From positions 124,001 through 188,000 of the forward strand of contig JABLWZ010000002.1 of assembly GCA_013178275.1 (NCBI GenBank): a stretch of 64,000 nucleotides of DNA, written 5' to 3'. Positions within the stretch are counted from its first letter, which is position 1, and the number at the start of each line of letters is the position of its first letter. The position numbers and the translations under genes are program-made. The notes below the pieces were generated by a model. It searched no databases, was not told the DNA's origin, and saw nothing but the letters and a program-made list of their open reading frames with translations. This DNA comes from Bacillota bacterium (lineage in GTDB: Bacteria; Bacillota; Ch66; Ch109). Below, piece after piece: positions 16,701 to 24,999 of this stretch.

Positions 16701-17771
16701 ATGCTTTACGGAATCGCCCTAGATTTGGGATATGGCTATACCAAGGGGGTTAACCAGGATAATGACCGGTTCATAACCCCCTCGCTGGTTGGGTCTGGTA
16801 GGAAAATGTACCTGGGAGAGATATTTGGCAGCGGAGATGACAACAATGACCTTTACGTGAGGCTTGAGAGCGGCGGTCGGTCGGCTGAGTATTTCGTTGG
16901 TGACCTGGCGCGCCGGGAGAGCAGGGATGCTAGCCAGGCTTTCGATTCGAACAAGGTTTTCCACCCGCACACCCAGGTGCTTCTGGCTACGGCAGCTGCA
17001 AGACTGATGCCGAAGGATCAGAGGAAGGTTCACCTGGTAAGCGGCCTTCCTTTGGAAGAATACTACCGCCAGAAAGATGCTTTCCAGCAACACCTGGAGA
17101 ACTTTCAGGCCAAGGTTACCTTTATCAAGAACGATAAAGACGTTTACAGCAAGGAGATCAAGTTCGATGAGGTGACCATTTTCCCGCAGGGTGCCGGTGC
17201 TGTGTATCATGCCTTTAAGAAACACCGGGGGTACTTCCAGAAAGGTTACCTCATCGGCCTGGTCGATGTTGGCACCAAAACTACTGACGTGATCGTATTT
17301 GAGGTCGCCGATCGGTTTATTATCCGTCACCAGCTCAGCGCCACTTTCGAAATCGGGACCTCTACTCTATACCAGGAGATCCTGAGCAAGTCCAGCGAGA
17401 TGGTGGGCAGCACATTGGAGAGCAACAAAATACCCATCATCATGGAGAACATGAAAGCGTTTTATCACCGGGGCCAGGACTACGATCTATCGGGCATCGT
17501 GGAACAGGCTCGCAATAATATTGCTCTTTCCATCAAAGACAAGCTGACCGCTCTGTGGGGGAGCGACATCGACTGTTTCCGGGTGGTCTTTCTCGGCGGT
17601 GGGGGCAGCGGTGAACTGAACACCGGATTGAGAGGCATTCATCCTACCACCGTCCTGTTGGAGGACTGCCAATTCGCTAACGCTTACGGTTTTATGGTCG
17701 TCCACAGCATGGTCACAAAGCGTTTGATAACACCCACTGAAAGGGATTCTGTTATCAGCAAGGCTATATAA
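16701..17771 (+). CDS. parM: ParM/StbA-like actin-family ATPase
   Basis: The 356-aa protein starts at ATG 16701 after SD AAAGGAGGAATTGT, 12 codons after the track start. Actin-fold motifs: phosphate 1 ALDLGYGYTKG near residue 6, phosphate 2 GLVDVGTKTTDVIVFE near residue 183, and the adenosine loop VVFLGGGGSGEL near residue 296. ParM filaments push plasmid copies apart during segregation. Downstream lies a repeat cluster and a small putative DNA-binding adaptor, which is the classic type II partition layout. Distinguishing ParM from cytoskeletal Alp or phage actins would need a phylogeny. Confidence 0.85.
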   Translation: MLYGIALDLGYGYTKGVNQDNDRFITPSLVGSGRKMYLGEIFGSGDDNNDLYVRLESGGRSAEYFVGDLARRESRDASQAFDSNKVFHPHTQVLLATAAARLMPKDQRKVHLVSGLPLEEYYRQKDAFQQHLENFQAKVTFIKNDKDVYSKEIKFDEVTIFPQGAGAVYHAFKKHRGYFQKGYLIGLVDVGTKTTDVIVFEVADRFIIRHQLSATFEIGTSTLYQEILSKSSEMVGSTLESNKIPIIMENMKAFYHRGQDYDLSGIVEQARNNIALSIKDKLTALWGSDIDCFRVVFLGGGGSGELNTGLRGIHPTTVLLEDCQFANAYGFMVVHSMVTKRLITPTERDSVISKAI

Positions 17772-17833
17772 GAAGGCATAGACAACCCCGAAGCCTTTAG
17801 TATCAAGCATTCGGCTGCCCAAAATCAATAATC

Positions 17834-17944
17834 TGTCTACAGCAGGGTGTCTACAAGCGGGAACCCAATATTGTCAAGGCTTTTAGCCATCAAAATGTAT
17901 GGTTTGTAGACAAACATTTTAATAGCTGTTTAAGCTCGTAGACA
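17834..17944. repeat. TGTCTAC repeat cluster: candidate parC-like centromere or operator
   Basis: Four copies of the same 7-mer core lie between parM and the adaptor gene: TGTCTAC at 17834 and 17848 (direct, 14 bp apart) and its complement GTAGACA at 17906 and 17938 (32 bp apart). The two halves face each other around the gap. Sites of this kind bind ParR-type RHH proteins. Confidence 0.55.
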
Positions 17945-18017
17945 AGCCTTAGAAAAAAGAAGCTTGAGCCCCTGAAACTGTTTGCGTTAAACCTGTCAAC
18001 GAAGAAGGTGATAACCA

Positions 18018-18332
18018 TTGGATAAAACAAAGCCTTATTGGTTTCGTTTAAACGAACCTCAGGGGCTGAAGGAATATCTTAATTCCTTAAACGGAACCGA
18101 AAGGTCTAACTATATCAGATCAGCCTTAATGTGGTACTGGCGTTTCGGGGATTTACTCGATTCCATCGACCAAAAACTTGACCAGGTGCTGAAGGTCGGG
18201 ATATCCTGCGTACCACCTGAAGCCCCAGCGCCAGCAAGTGGTGTTAAGTCCGAAGAACCTGTAGAATCAGAGCTTGATGATGATTTCCTCGAAGCCTCCA
18301 CATTTGCGATCATCACAGGCAGCAGGAATTAG
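18018..18332 (+). CDS. Small putative ParR-like DNA-binding adaptor
   Basis: The 104-aa protein starts at TTG after SD GAAGGTGATAACCA. Residues 1-55 (YWFRLNEPQGLKEYLNSLNGTERSNYIRSALMWYWRFG) look like a short beta strand plus two helices, as in ribbon-helix-helix adaptors. A helix (LLDSIDQKLDQVL) and an acidic tail (EEPVESELDDDFLEAS) follow; in ParR the acidic or flexible tail contacts ParM. It sits directly after the repeat cluster. The similarity is structural guesswork, supported by context. Confidence 0.5.
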   Translation: MDKTKPYWFRLNEPQGLKEYLNSLNGTERSNYIRSALMWYWRFGDLLDSIDQKLDQVLKVGISCVPPEAPAPASGVKSEEPVESELDDDFLEASTFAIITGSRN

Positions 18333-18348
18333 AAGGAGGGGAGGAGCT

Positions 18349-18936
18349 TTGAACGACTATAAGAAAGACGCTTTCTCTGTGAACCCATTAAAGGGAGAAT
18401 ACAATTTTCTTGAGGAGTACACAGACAAAAAACTGAAACAGGCATATCTCAACGCGCAGAAGGCATTTTTTACCCTGGGCGAACTCATGGTTATGAGAGC
18501 CCGAGCCAAGAACTTAGCAGAGAATGTAGCCGGGGGGAAGGCCACCTTCGAGAAAGGGATCTTAAAGATATCGATCCCCGAGGTCTTGCCGATTGGCAGG
18601 TATTACACCAGTGAAAGCAAGGCCCACTGGATGGGGATGATTACCCAAGCCTATATGGGTTTAGGGAAGCAAGTTCGTATGGACCATGCGCTTTGCGTTA
18701 TCCGGACTCTTACCCCCAGTGCACAGCAGTGGGACAACGACAATCGATTGGCGGTAAGTCATATCATTAACGCGATCCGCGGCCTGGGGATAGTACCTGA
18801 TGATACCTACGAATATCTGTCATTGCTGCAGGTGGGAGGGGTAGACGAAACTGCTCCCCGGACCGAGATATTGCTGCTAGACATTGGAAGCGTTGGTGAA
18901 TTCCTGGATAGGATAGGTCTTTCCGCATTAAAATAG
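18349..18936 (+). CDS. Unknown plasmid-type protein
   Basis: The 195-aa protein starts at TTG 18349 after SD AAGGAGGGGAGGAGC. The track start upstream overlaps the adaptor gene and is not used. Soluble and mixed alpha/beta (NDYKKDAFSVNPLKGEYNFLEEYTDKKLKQAYLNAQKAFFTLGELMVMRARAKNL... and HALCVIRTLTPSAQQWDNDNRLAVSHIINAIRGLGIVPDDTYEYLS). The second part hints at an RusA-like endonuclease pattern (DNDNR...INAIRGLGIVPDD), which would fit a Holliday-junction resolvase: RusA enzymes carry a D-x-D-N dyad before a short helix. That reading is tentative. It ends a four-gene partition block. Confidence 0.5.
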   Translation: MNDYKKDAFSVNPLKGEYNFLEEYTDKKLKQAYLNAQKAFFTLGELMVMRARAKNLAENVAGGKATFEKGILKISIPEVLPIGRYYTSESKAHWMGMITQAYMGLGKQVRMDHALCVIRTLTPSAQQWDNDNRLAVSHIINAIRGLGIVPDDTYEYLSLLQVGGVDETAPRTEILLLDIGSVGEFLDRIGLSALK

Positions 18937-19373
18937 AAGTATTTTCATTTCTGCATTTACATAAGTAAGAAAAATTCTAAAAGTCCGTAAAACTACCCCT
19001 AAAAAGAGGCATTTTGCTCCGTAAATCTACCCCTCATTTTTTAGGAAAGAAATCATGCGAAAAACCTTTAAGGTTTACGGAGACGGAAAAGCATCAAGCC
19101 CTTGACGTTAAAGGGGTAGAGCTTCAATGCCGCAGGCATAGGTCAAGAGCCAGAGTACAAGGGCTTGTCCGCAATGGTCATGGTCACAACTTTCCAACGC
19201 CAAAAACAGACCAAAAACGGACAAGGTAGAAGCCCGCAGTACAAAGGTCATCTCTAACAAAAAAGTCCACTTCCAACACTCTCGGTAACCATAAACGGGC
19301 GGCCAGGCGCATCTCGAAGTAAAGGAGCCTTTTTCTTTTATGAACGAACGCTTAACTGAAAGGCGGTGATGGC
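18937..19373. repeat. Non-coding block with iteron-like and dyad repeats
   Basis: A 437-bp gap with no supported gene. It holds a 17-bp direct repeat, TCCGTAAA(A/T)CTACCCCT, at 18984 and 19018 (34 bp apart, one mismatch); the inverted pairs CTCCGTAAA (19017) / TTTACGGAG (19074) and CTACCCCT (18993, 19027) / AGGGGTAG (19112); and a perfect 10-bp pair CAAGCCCTTG (19095) / CAAGGGCTTG (19158). Between partition genes and a replication-relaxation gene this suggests an origin, oriT or structured leader RNA. The 71-aa ORF 19014-19229 overlaps these repeats and is not supported. Confidence 0.5.
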
Positions 19374-20414
19374 TTGGTCTCTAAACGGGCAAAGTCAACG
19401 ACATCAACTGATAACGTACAACGAAAGACGATAAAGCTGACGGAGCGGGACCAGCGAATACTGGAGGACCTCCTGCGATTGCGTACGCTGACCTCACGGC
19501 AGATAAAAAAGCTCTACTTCGGCAGTAAAGGCTCAACAGGCGCTAACCGCATATCCGAGCTTAAACGGGCGGGGCTTATCAAGCCCAATAAGGTAATCCG
19601 CAATGGCCACAAGGACGACACCTGCTACTACATATCTCCCGCAGGTATGCGGGCCATCGGCCAGAAAGGCGACCGCCCGCGGAAAAACTTCGAGATCACC
19701 AAGCGCAGGATCGAAAAGAGTTCACTGGAGCTGCAGGACTACTACATCATGCGGAGCGAGATCTATGCGACCCTATCCCCCGAATGGTACTGGGAGGACA
19801 GTCGCGAGGTAAAGGTCCAGCAAAGACTGAACTTCTCAAGTCTGATAGCGGGCACTCTTCGTCATGGCGATAACACCTATGCCGTCTACCTGATGCTGCA
19901 CAGCCCCGAAGAAACTACACTCAGACGGGTCCACGATGAGATATTCTACAACCGAGCCGCTGGGAGGTTTGAGCAGGCGTTCATCCTCTGCGTGAACGAG
20001 GATACCATCGACAAGATAATCGCCAGCTACCGTCCCGGCCCGATATTCGTTTTGCCCTACCAGCCGGGTCTGAAGATGCTGGCTCTAAACGAGCCGCCCT
20101 ACTCACTGCTGGCCAGGGTTTACGGCGAACACCCCGACAACACGACCACGCGCCGCTACGCCCGGTACGAAACTGTGATCAATGGTGAGTCCTGCCTGGT
20201 TAATCAACTGCTCTACAACAACCTGGACTCCATCTCTGCTATGAGGTACTACACCAAGGACATCTATCTCAAGGAGAAGCTGCGGTTGATAGTCCTGGTC
20301 GAAAAGGGACGATTAGACTACTACACGCGGATCTTCACCCCCGAAAACTACCCCCATTTTGTGTGGGAGACCGTTGATATAGAAGCCCTATACCAAGAGA
20401 AAGTGAGGTTATAA
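19374..20414 (+). CDS. Replication-relaxation (Replic_Relax) family protein, copy 1
   Basis: The 346-aa protein starts at TTG after SD AAAGGCGGTGATGGC. A basic N-terminus is followed by a winged-helix domain at about 20-85 (LTERDQRILEDLLRLRTLTSRQIKKLYFGSKGSTGANRISELKRAGLIKPNKV), the typical start of Replic_Relax proteins. The C-terminal half (about 180-330) is an alpha/beta domain. Family members occur on plasmids and ICEs next to coupling ATPases and are thought to take part in DNA relaxation or replication initiation. The coupling ATPase follows 77 nt later. Confidence 0.75.
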   Translation: MVSKRAKSTTSTDNVQRKTIKLTERDQRILEDLLRLRTLTSRQIKKLYFGSKGSTGANRISELKRAGLIKPNKVIRNGHKDDTCYYISPAGMRAIGQKGDRPRKNFEITKRRIEKSSLELQDYYIMRSEIYATLSPEWYWEDSREVKVQQRLNFSSLIAGTLRHGDNTYAVYLMLHSPEETTLRRVHDEIFYNRAAGRFEQAFILCVNEDTIDKIIASYRPGPIFVLPYQPGLKMLALNEPPYSLLARVYGEHPDNTTTRRYARYETVINGESCLVNQLLYNNLDSISAMRYYTKDIYLKEKLRLIVLVEKGRLDYYTRIFTPENYPHFVWETVDIEALYQEKVRL

Positions 20415-20491
20415 CGGTGGTTGATGATCTAAACAAAAAAGGCAATCACCCTACAATTCAACGGGATCGACCGATAAGGAGGCGATAGCGA

Positions 20492-22387
20492 TTGATAACG
20501 TCACTGGTTGTTCTGGCCCTCTCTTCCTTAGGATTCATTACGGCTATGATTTCCCTGCCAACCCCGTTTGCCCCGCTGGTTATAACAGCGGGCATGGGGT
20601 TGATTGCTTTGACGGGGTTCAGCCGCAATCGAACAAGGAAGGTAGGGCTGATATACTTTGCCGCGCTACTTTTCAGTACCGCCTGGGCGATAAGCAGCTT
20701 TGCTCCCGAGATCAACAGCTACCTGATCTCATCATCCAAGGTAGTCGATATACAGCCCAAACCCATGATCCAGATGTTAATGCTGATGCCGTTGATCCTG
20801 GGATCGTTTCTGGCGCCGAAGATTATCGAAGAAGTTAAGGCTGGAGACATACAGCCCCGGCAGGAGACGATAGTCGACCAAGTGTTGAAAACCACAGTCA
20901 ACTACCTGAAATTGAAAAGTGGCAAGGAGCGGGCCCCGGTAAGCGACGTAGGAGCCATGCTCAACTATATCATCAAAAACGTGTCTCCACCGGAGAACCT
21001 GGACCTCGAGTTTTGCATCGACGTTAAAGCCAACAGACCCGTCACCTTGGAGGGGACTTATCGCTACCGCAATACCCTGATAACCGGTCCGCCCGGGTCA
21101 GGAAAAACGGTCACCTTAAAAAACCACATCTTCCAGGACCTCGACCGGATATCGAGTTCGCTTAAATACGGCCGACCGATGGGGCTAACCCTACTCGAAC
21201 CGAAGGGCGACCTGGTGGACGAAGTGGCCGCCCGGTGCCAGGAACTAAACATCCCGTTTCACTACATCAACCCTTTAAGTCCGTTCACGGCCCAGTTCAA
21301 CCCGATGATGGGACCCAGCGACGTTGCGGCTGAATCAACTAGGACCGTTCTGCGAAACATCTTCGGCAAGCAGGAGGCGTTTTTCGCGGTGGTCCAGGAG
21401 ACCGCGGCCCGCAATACCATTCTCCTGGTCAAGCAGCTACAGGGGGATGACCTTGACATGTTAGACGTTCTAAGGTGTCTTCGTGACCGTGCCGAGTTGG
21501 AAAAGATCGTGTCTACCGTGGAGAGGCGGGATGGCGAAAGCGATTTGACCGAGTATTTTAGGAAAGAGGCCATGGGCCGTTCCTCCGAGCACTACCATCA
21601 GTTCACCATGGGTCTGCGCGTGCAGTTAGAGGACCTGGTCGGCAACGATATGCTGAAGCGGGTACTGCTCGGTAAAAGAGGGGTAGACCTCGACAAACAC
21701 CTTGCCGAGGGAGGGGTAATGCTGGTCAACTCGGCCATGGGCCGCCTGGGAAAGCTGGGCGACACGCTGGGTAAATTCCTGGCCATGCACCTGATGAACG
21801 CGGTGTTCCGCCGCCCGGGCAGCGAGCATGAACGGCCGCCGCACTTCCTGTACGTGGATGAGTTCCCGCGCTACATGAACGAAGGTTTCGAGATACTTTT
21901 AAACATCGCGCGTAGTTATCGCTGTGCAACCACCTTGGCCATTCAGGGTTTCTCACAGATGGAATTCAACCTGGGAGAGTCTTTCAGAAAGGTCGTAATG
22001 AACAGTTGCCAGAATAAAATCGTTTTCGGCGGCATGGACGAGGCCGACGCCAAGCTGGCGGAGGCCGAAATGGGACTTATGAAAATCCAAACCAAAGAAC
22101 CTTCTTACGAGTATCGACCACTGATACCCCATGTCTTCCCAAAGGCTTATCGGATCAAGGAAAAGGACGAACCGCGGTACACCTACACCCAACTCATGGA
22201 GCTGCCGCCGTACCATTTCGTCTACCGCATGGTCCGGTTCGGGAATCTTCAGCAGCCCAGCGTGGGGAAATCCAGGCTCATCAAAAACAACACCGTATTT
22301 CAGCCCATGGTTCCAACGGAACCTCCGGCAGACACGCCAACAGCTGCGGTGCCGGTTGTTAACTCTAAACCCACCGGGTTTTTCTAG
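20492..22387 (+). CDS. VirD4/TraG-like coupling ATPase
   Basis: The 631-aa protein starts at TTG after SD AAGGAGGCGATAGCGA. Three hydrophobic segments at about 1-75 give a membrane anchor. Walker A TGPPGSGKTVTLKNH is near residue 197 and Walker B PPHFLYVDEFPRYMN near residue 449, followed by the motif TTLAIQGFSQME. This is the HerA/FtsK-superfamily layout of conjugative coupling proteins (TraG/TraD). They bring DNA to a transfer channel. No VirB4, VirB6 or relaxase is visible in the window; the only secretion machine nearby is the Tad system. Confidence 0.85.
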   Translation: MITSLVVLALSSLGFITAMISLPTPFAPLVITAGMGLIALTGFSRNRTRKVGLIYFAALLFSTAWAISSFAPEINSYLISSSKVVDIQPKPMIQMLMLMPLILGSFLAPKIIEEVKAGDIQPRQETIVDQVLKTTVNYLKLKSGKERAPVSDVGAMLNYIIKNVSPPENLDLEFCIDVKANRPVTLEGTYRYRNTLITGPPGSGKTVTLKNHIFQDLDRISSSLKYGRPMGLTLLEPKGDLVDEVAARCQELNIPFHYINPLSPFTAQFNPMMGPSDVAAESTRTVLRNIFGKQEAFFAVVQETAARNTILLVKQLQGDDLDMLDVLRCLRDRAELEKIVSTVERRDGESDLTEYFRKEAMGRSSEHYHQFTMGLRVQLEDLVGNDMLKRVLLGKRGVDLDKHLAEGGVMLVNSAMGRLGKLGDTLGKFLAMHLMNAVFRRPGSEHERPPHFLYVDEFPRYMNEGFEILLNIARSYRCATTLAIQGFSQMEFNLGESFRKVVMNSCQNKIVFGGMDEADAKLAEAEMGLMKIQTKEPSYEYRPLIPHVFPKAYRIKEKDEPRYTYTQLMELPPYHFVYRMVRFGNLQQPSVGKSRLIKNNTVFQPMVPTEPPADTPTAAVPVVNSKPTGFF

Positions 22388-22446
22388 GCCGAAAGTCTTG
22401 TCTGACTCAAACTTGCACCTAACTAATTTTCAAGGAGGTATAAGCA

Positions 22447-23322
22447 ATGAGTTTAATACAACAGCTCAGACCGTATCTTCCCGAAGGCCTGAAAGAAGAG
22501 AACATCAAGAAGTTCGATCGCAGTGACGAGATAATCATGGAGCTTCATGACGCCTGGAGGAACGGAACAATCCTGGAAGGAAGGATTGTCGGATCCGGAA
22601 TCAACGCGGTCGGCAGGATCGTCAAGGTCATCTATCAAGGCATGGAGTTCATAATGCCCGAAGATGAACTGGATCCGTCATCCAGGACCAGGGTGGAGCG
22701 CTTTCTCGGCCGCGAGGTTTACTTCAAGGTAGTCGGGGTTGATCTGAAAGAGAAGAAGGCTGTGTTTTCCCGTAAGGCAGCCATCGAAGACCGCAGCAAC
22801 GCAACCCTGGAATCCATCAAGATCGGCCAGGTCTGGACCGGTAAGGCCGTAATCGTCGACCAGCGCCACGCCATCCTGGATATAGGAGGCGGTATCACCG
22901 CGATCCTTTCCCGGGATGACTTTGCGTACACTCCGGTCAAAGACCTGCGCGAGCAGTTGAAACTCGGTGAGGGTCTGGATGTTAAGATCATCGACATCGA
23001 CTATACTCGGACGAACCGCTTAAAGAATCAGCCGCACATCCAGGTTTCACTGAAAGAAGTACTTAATGACCCGTGGGAGCTGGTTAAAGAAAACATCAAT
23101 TTCGACGAGCTGCGCGTGGGCACTGTGACCGGTCATCTGGTGGATCGGAGAGATCCTCTTGTTTTCGTAAGAATTGATCCGGGTGGAATAATCGTTGCCT
23201 GTCCGGTGTCAAATCGGGCACTGCCGGCCAAGGGTCAGGAGATCATTATAAAAATCAAGAAGATTGATCCGGTGCGCCGCCGTCTTTTTGGGGTATACGT
23301 TGCCAACGTAAGCGCCATATAG
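22447..23322 (+). CDS. S1-domain RNA-binding protein
   Basis: The 291-aa protein starts at ATG after SD AAGGAGGTATAAGC. It has three OB-fold S1-like units: about 38-112 (GTILEGRIVGSGINAVGRIVKVIYQGMEFIMPEDEL), 125-190 (GQVWTGKAVIVDQRHAILDIGGGITAILSRDDF) and 220-288 (VGTVTGHLVDRRDPLVFVRIDPGGIIVACPVS). It is too short and too diverged to be ribosomal protein S1. It lies between the coupling ATPase and the second Replic_Relax gene, so it probably works with nucleic acid handled by that module. Confidence 0.75.
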   Translation: MSLIQQLRPYLPEGLKEENIKKFDRSDEIIMELHDAWRNGTILEGRIVGSGINAVGRIVKVIYQGMEFIMPEDELDPSSRTRVERFLGREVYFKVVGVDLKEKKAVFSRKAAIEDRSNATLESIKIGQVWTGKAVIVDQRHAILDIGGGITAILSRDDFAYTPVKDLREQLKLGEGLDVKIIDIDYTRTNRLKNQPHIQVSLKEVLNDPWELVKENINFDELRVGTVTGHLVDRRDPLVFVRIDPGGIIVACPVSNRALPAKGQEIIIKIKKIDPVRRRLFGVYVANVSAI

Positions 23323-23397
23323 TAGGCACCGATTGCGGAACCGGGTGAACCAATCCGAAGACAAGCTATATTTAAATCCCGAAAGGGGGTAATCCCT

Positions 23398-24213
23398 TTG
23401 TCAAATCAATTCGTGGTTAACGATGAGAACGCCCACGTATTATTCAAGTTGCGCCCGCCTATGACCACCGATGAGATAGAGATGAGGCTGGTATCACTTG
23501 ACAAAAACGACCTAAACCTGTTGTGTTTTCTACACCGCCACAGCTTCATGACCAGATTCCAGATCGAGCGGTTATTCATCAATTCTACGAAGCAGTCTAA
23601 ACGCCGGCTTAAATTCCTGGACAAGATCAGGGTGGTCAACCGCCTTCGGGTCAGTTGCAGCGTCCCGACTTTTCCGCCCATCTACATGTTGGACATCGCG
23701 GGTGCTCGTTACCTGAATCTGAAAAAGTGGTCACCCGATGTGTTGGACTTCAACTCTATTTGTAAATACCTTCAGCTTGTAGAGATATATCTGCTGCTTT
23801 CGCCTGGGGTTTCTGATTATCGGGTCAGGCCGGTTTTTAAAACCCATCGGGGGTTCTATGTTCCAATGGCGGTTTTCAATTACACTGGTATCAACGGTCG
23901 GGAGAGGAAGTTGATTTTTGATATCTTCAGGCCAGGAGACAACAATGATCTGGATCGAAAAATCGGCTACCTGTGTGCCTTGCTCGACGAACCGACAGGC
24001 CACTTCGATACTCTTCCCGCGGTTGTTCTGGACTGCTGCGATGAGGATCAGATAAGGGCCGCGGCAAGGCATCTTGCTCAGCATGCCAGAAAGGTCGCGT
24101 TTACCACAGATGATCGCCTGTACGGGAGCGATGTGAACAAGTCTTTTCTAGTATGGAATGGAAGAGATATCGAGCCGATGCCCGATCAGGGATTTTTTCT
24201 GCCTCAGCTTTAG
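23398..24213 (+). CDS. Replication-relaxation-like winged-helix protein, copy 2
   Basis: The 271-aa protein starts at TTG after SD GAAAGGGGGTAATCCCT. Residues 25-90 form a winged-helix domain (LVSLDKNDLNLLCFLHRHSFMTRFQIERLFINSTKQSKRRLKFLDKIRVVNRLR), matching the pattern of copy 1 (leucine-rich first helix, then TRFQIERLF and a basic helix). The C-terminal half is alpha/beta (LPAVVLDCCDEDQIRAAARHLAQHARKVAFTTDD). It closes the module; a terminator-like stem lies about 50 nt downstream. Confidence 0.6.
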   Translation: MSNQFVVNDENAHVLFKLRPPMTTDEIEMRLVSLDKNDLNLLCFLHRHSFMTRFQIERLFINSTKQSKRRLKFLDKIRVVNRLRVSCSVPTFPPIYMLDIAGARYLNLKKWSPDVLDFNSICKYLQLVEIYLLLSPGVSDYRVRPVFKTHRGFYVPMAVFNYTGINGRERKLIFDIFRPGDNNDLDRKIGYLCALLDEPTGHFDTLPAVVLDCCDEDQIRAAARHLAQHARKVAFTTDDRLYGSDVNKSFLVWNGRDIEPMPDQGFFLPQL

Positions 24214-24264
24214 AAAAGTCGGAAGCGAACAGGAGACTCAGTCTTTTGGTAATGGAAAAGCATA

Positions 24265-24300
24265 AAGCGCCTTTATTGGCGCTTGATATCGTATATTTTT
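24265..24300 (+). terminator. Terminator-like stem at the end of the plasmid-type module
   Basis: AAGCGCC-TTTATT-GGCGCTT forms a perfect 7-bp stem. The T-rich stretch comes only after about 10 nt (GATATCGTATATTTTTT), so efficiency is uncertain. It faces the convergent higA gene. Confidence 0.5.
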
Positions 24301-24317
24301 TAATGGGAGTTGGGAAA

Positions 24318-24587
24318 TTATTGGAAACTAATCTCGATTTCTTTTCCTAAGGCCTTGGCGACTTTAGATAAAAATTCAATACTTGGGTTATAATTTCCGC
24401 TTTCAAGGCGGGAAATGGCTGATTGTTTGGTTTTAACCCGGTCTGCCAGGTCTTTTTGACTGAGTCCCTGTTCTAACCGTAGTCGTATGATTTCTCGCTT
24501 TATATCATAGAGAGCCTTGAGATCATCGTACTCTTTTTTTACTTCAGGCGATGCTAATATGCGAGTCTTAACTTCCTCATGATTCAT
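24318..24587 (-). CDS. higA: XRE-family antitoxin (HigA-like)
   Basis: The 89-aa protein carries an N-terminal extension (MNHEEVKTRILASPEVKKEYDDLKALYDIKREIIRLR) and a helix-turn-helix at about 38-72 (LEQGLSQKDLADRVKTKQSAISRLESGNYNPSIEFLSKVAKAL). It starts 4 nt after the toxin stop and has SD AAAGGATGTG, so the two are coupled with toxin first, as in HigBA systems. It should neutralise the toxin and repress the promoter upstream. Confidence 0.85.
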   Translation of the reverse strand: MNHEEVKTRILASPEVKKEYDDLKALYDIKREIIRLRLEQGLSQKDLADRVKTKQSAISRLESGNYNPSIEFLSKVAKALGKEIEISFQ

Positions 24588-24591
24588 ATAC

Positions 24592-24948
24592 TCACATCCT
24601 TTCTAAATAATTCTTCATTCTTCTCATCGAAGTTTCAAGGTGCTTTTTAGGTGTTTTTTCCGAGGTCTTCCTGATTGCATGCAGTAAAATAAACTTACCA
24701 CCGGAAAACACGAAATAGAATATCCGAAAATCATTTGAGCTATGTTTTATCCTCAACTCCCATAGGCTGTTATAGTTCCCCTGCATCTTTTTGATGTATG
24801 GAAGGCCGAGCGCCAGACCAAACTCTTTTAGCAAGTCAATTTCCCTAAGAATCTTAGCCTGTTCCTTAGGGGTTAGACCTTGGATAAACTCCATAACCGG
24901 ACATCTATCTTTTTCTTCATAGTATTCAATTTGAAACAAAGAAAACAC
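24592..24948 (-). CDS. higB: RelE-superfamily toxin (HigB/Gp49-like)
   Basis: The 118-aa basic protein has the Gp49-like pattern: YYEEKDRCPVMEFIQGLTPKEQAKILREIDLLKEFG near the start, then LPYIKKMQGNYNSLWELRIKHSSNDFRIFYFVFSGGKFILLHAIRKTSEKTPKKHLETSMRRM. These toxins cut mRNA on the ribosome; the conserved WELR and FRIFY strands and the final K-T-K helix are visible. SD AGGGGTGTTTTC precedes the start. It is first in a two-gene minus-strand operon. Confidence 0.85.
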   Translation of the reverse strand: MFSLFQIEYYEEKDRCPVMEFIQGLTPKEQAKILREIDLLKEFGLALGLPYIKKMQGNYNSLWELRIKHSSNDFRIFYFVFSGGKFILLHAIRKTSEKTPKKHLETSMRRMKNYLERM

Positions 24949-24958
24949 CCCTTCTGTT

Positions 24959-24993
24959 AATATAACTATATCACATATACGTTATATTGGCAA
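24959..24993 (-). promoter_or_regulatory. higBA promoter overlapped by a palindromic operator
   Basis: On the minus strand TTGCCA (24993-24988) is followed after exactly 17 nt by TATAGT (24970-24965). A perfect inverted repeat AATATAAC...GTTATATT (arms 24959-24966 and 24981-24988) covers most of the spacer and the -10. The arrangement fits autorepression by the HigA-like protein. Confidence 0.7.
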
Positions 24994-24999
24994 CTTGGA

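Noticed and set aside
16719-17330. 203-aa minus-strand ORF opposite parM
   Set aside because: It is a shadow of the actin-like gene, whose motifs and SD are clear.
19014-19229. 71-aa ORF in the dyad-rich gap
   Set aside because: No SD, no recognisable protein features, and it is built over the repeats.
22447-23322. Calling the S1-domain protein ribosomal protein S1 or IspH-S1 fusion
   Set aside because: Only three diverged S1-like units and a location in a plasmid-type module; no IspH part.
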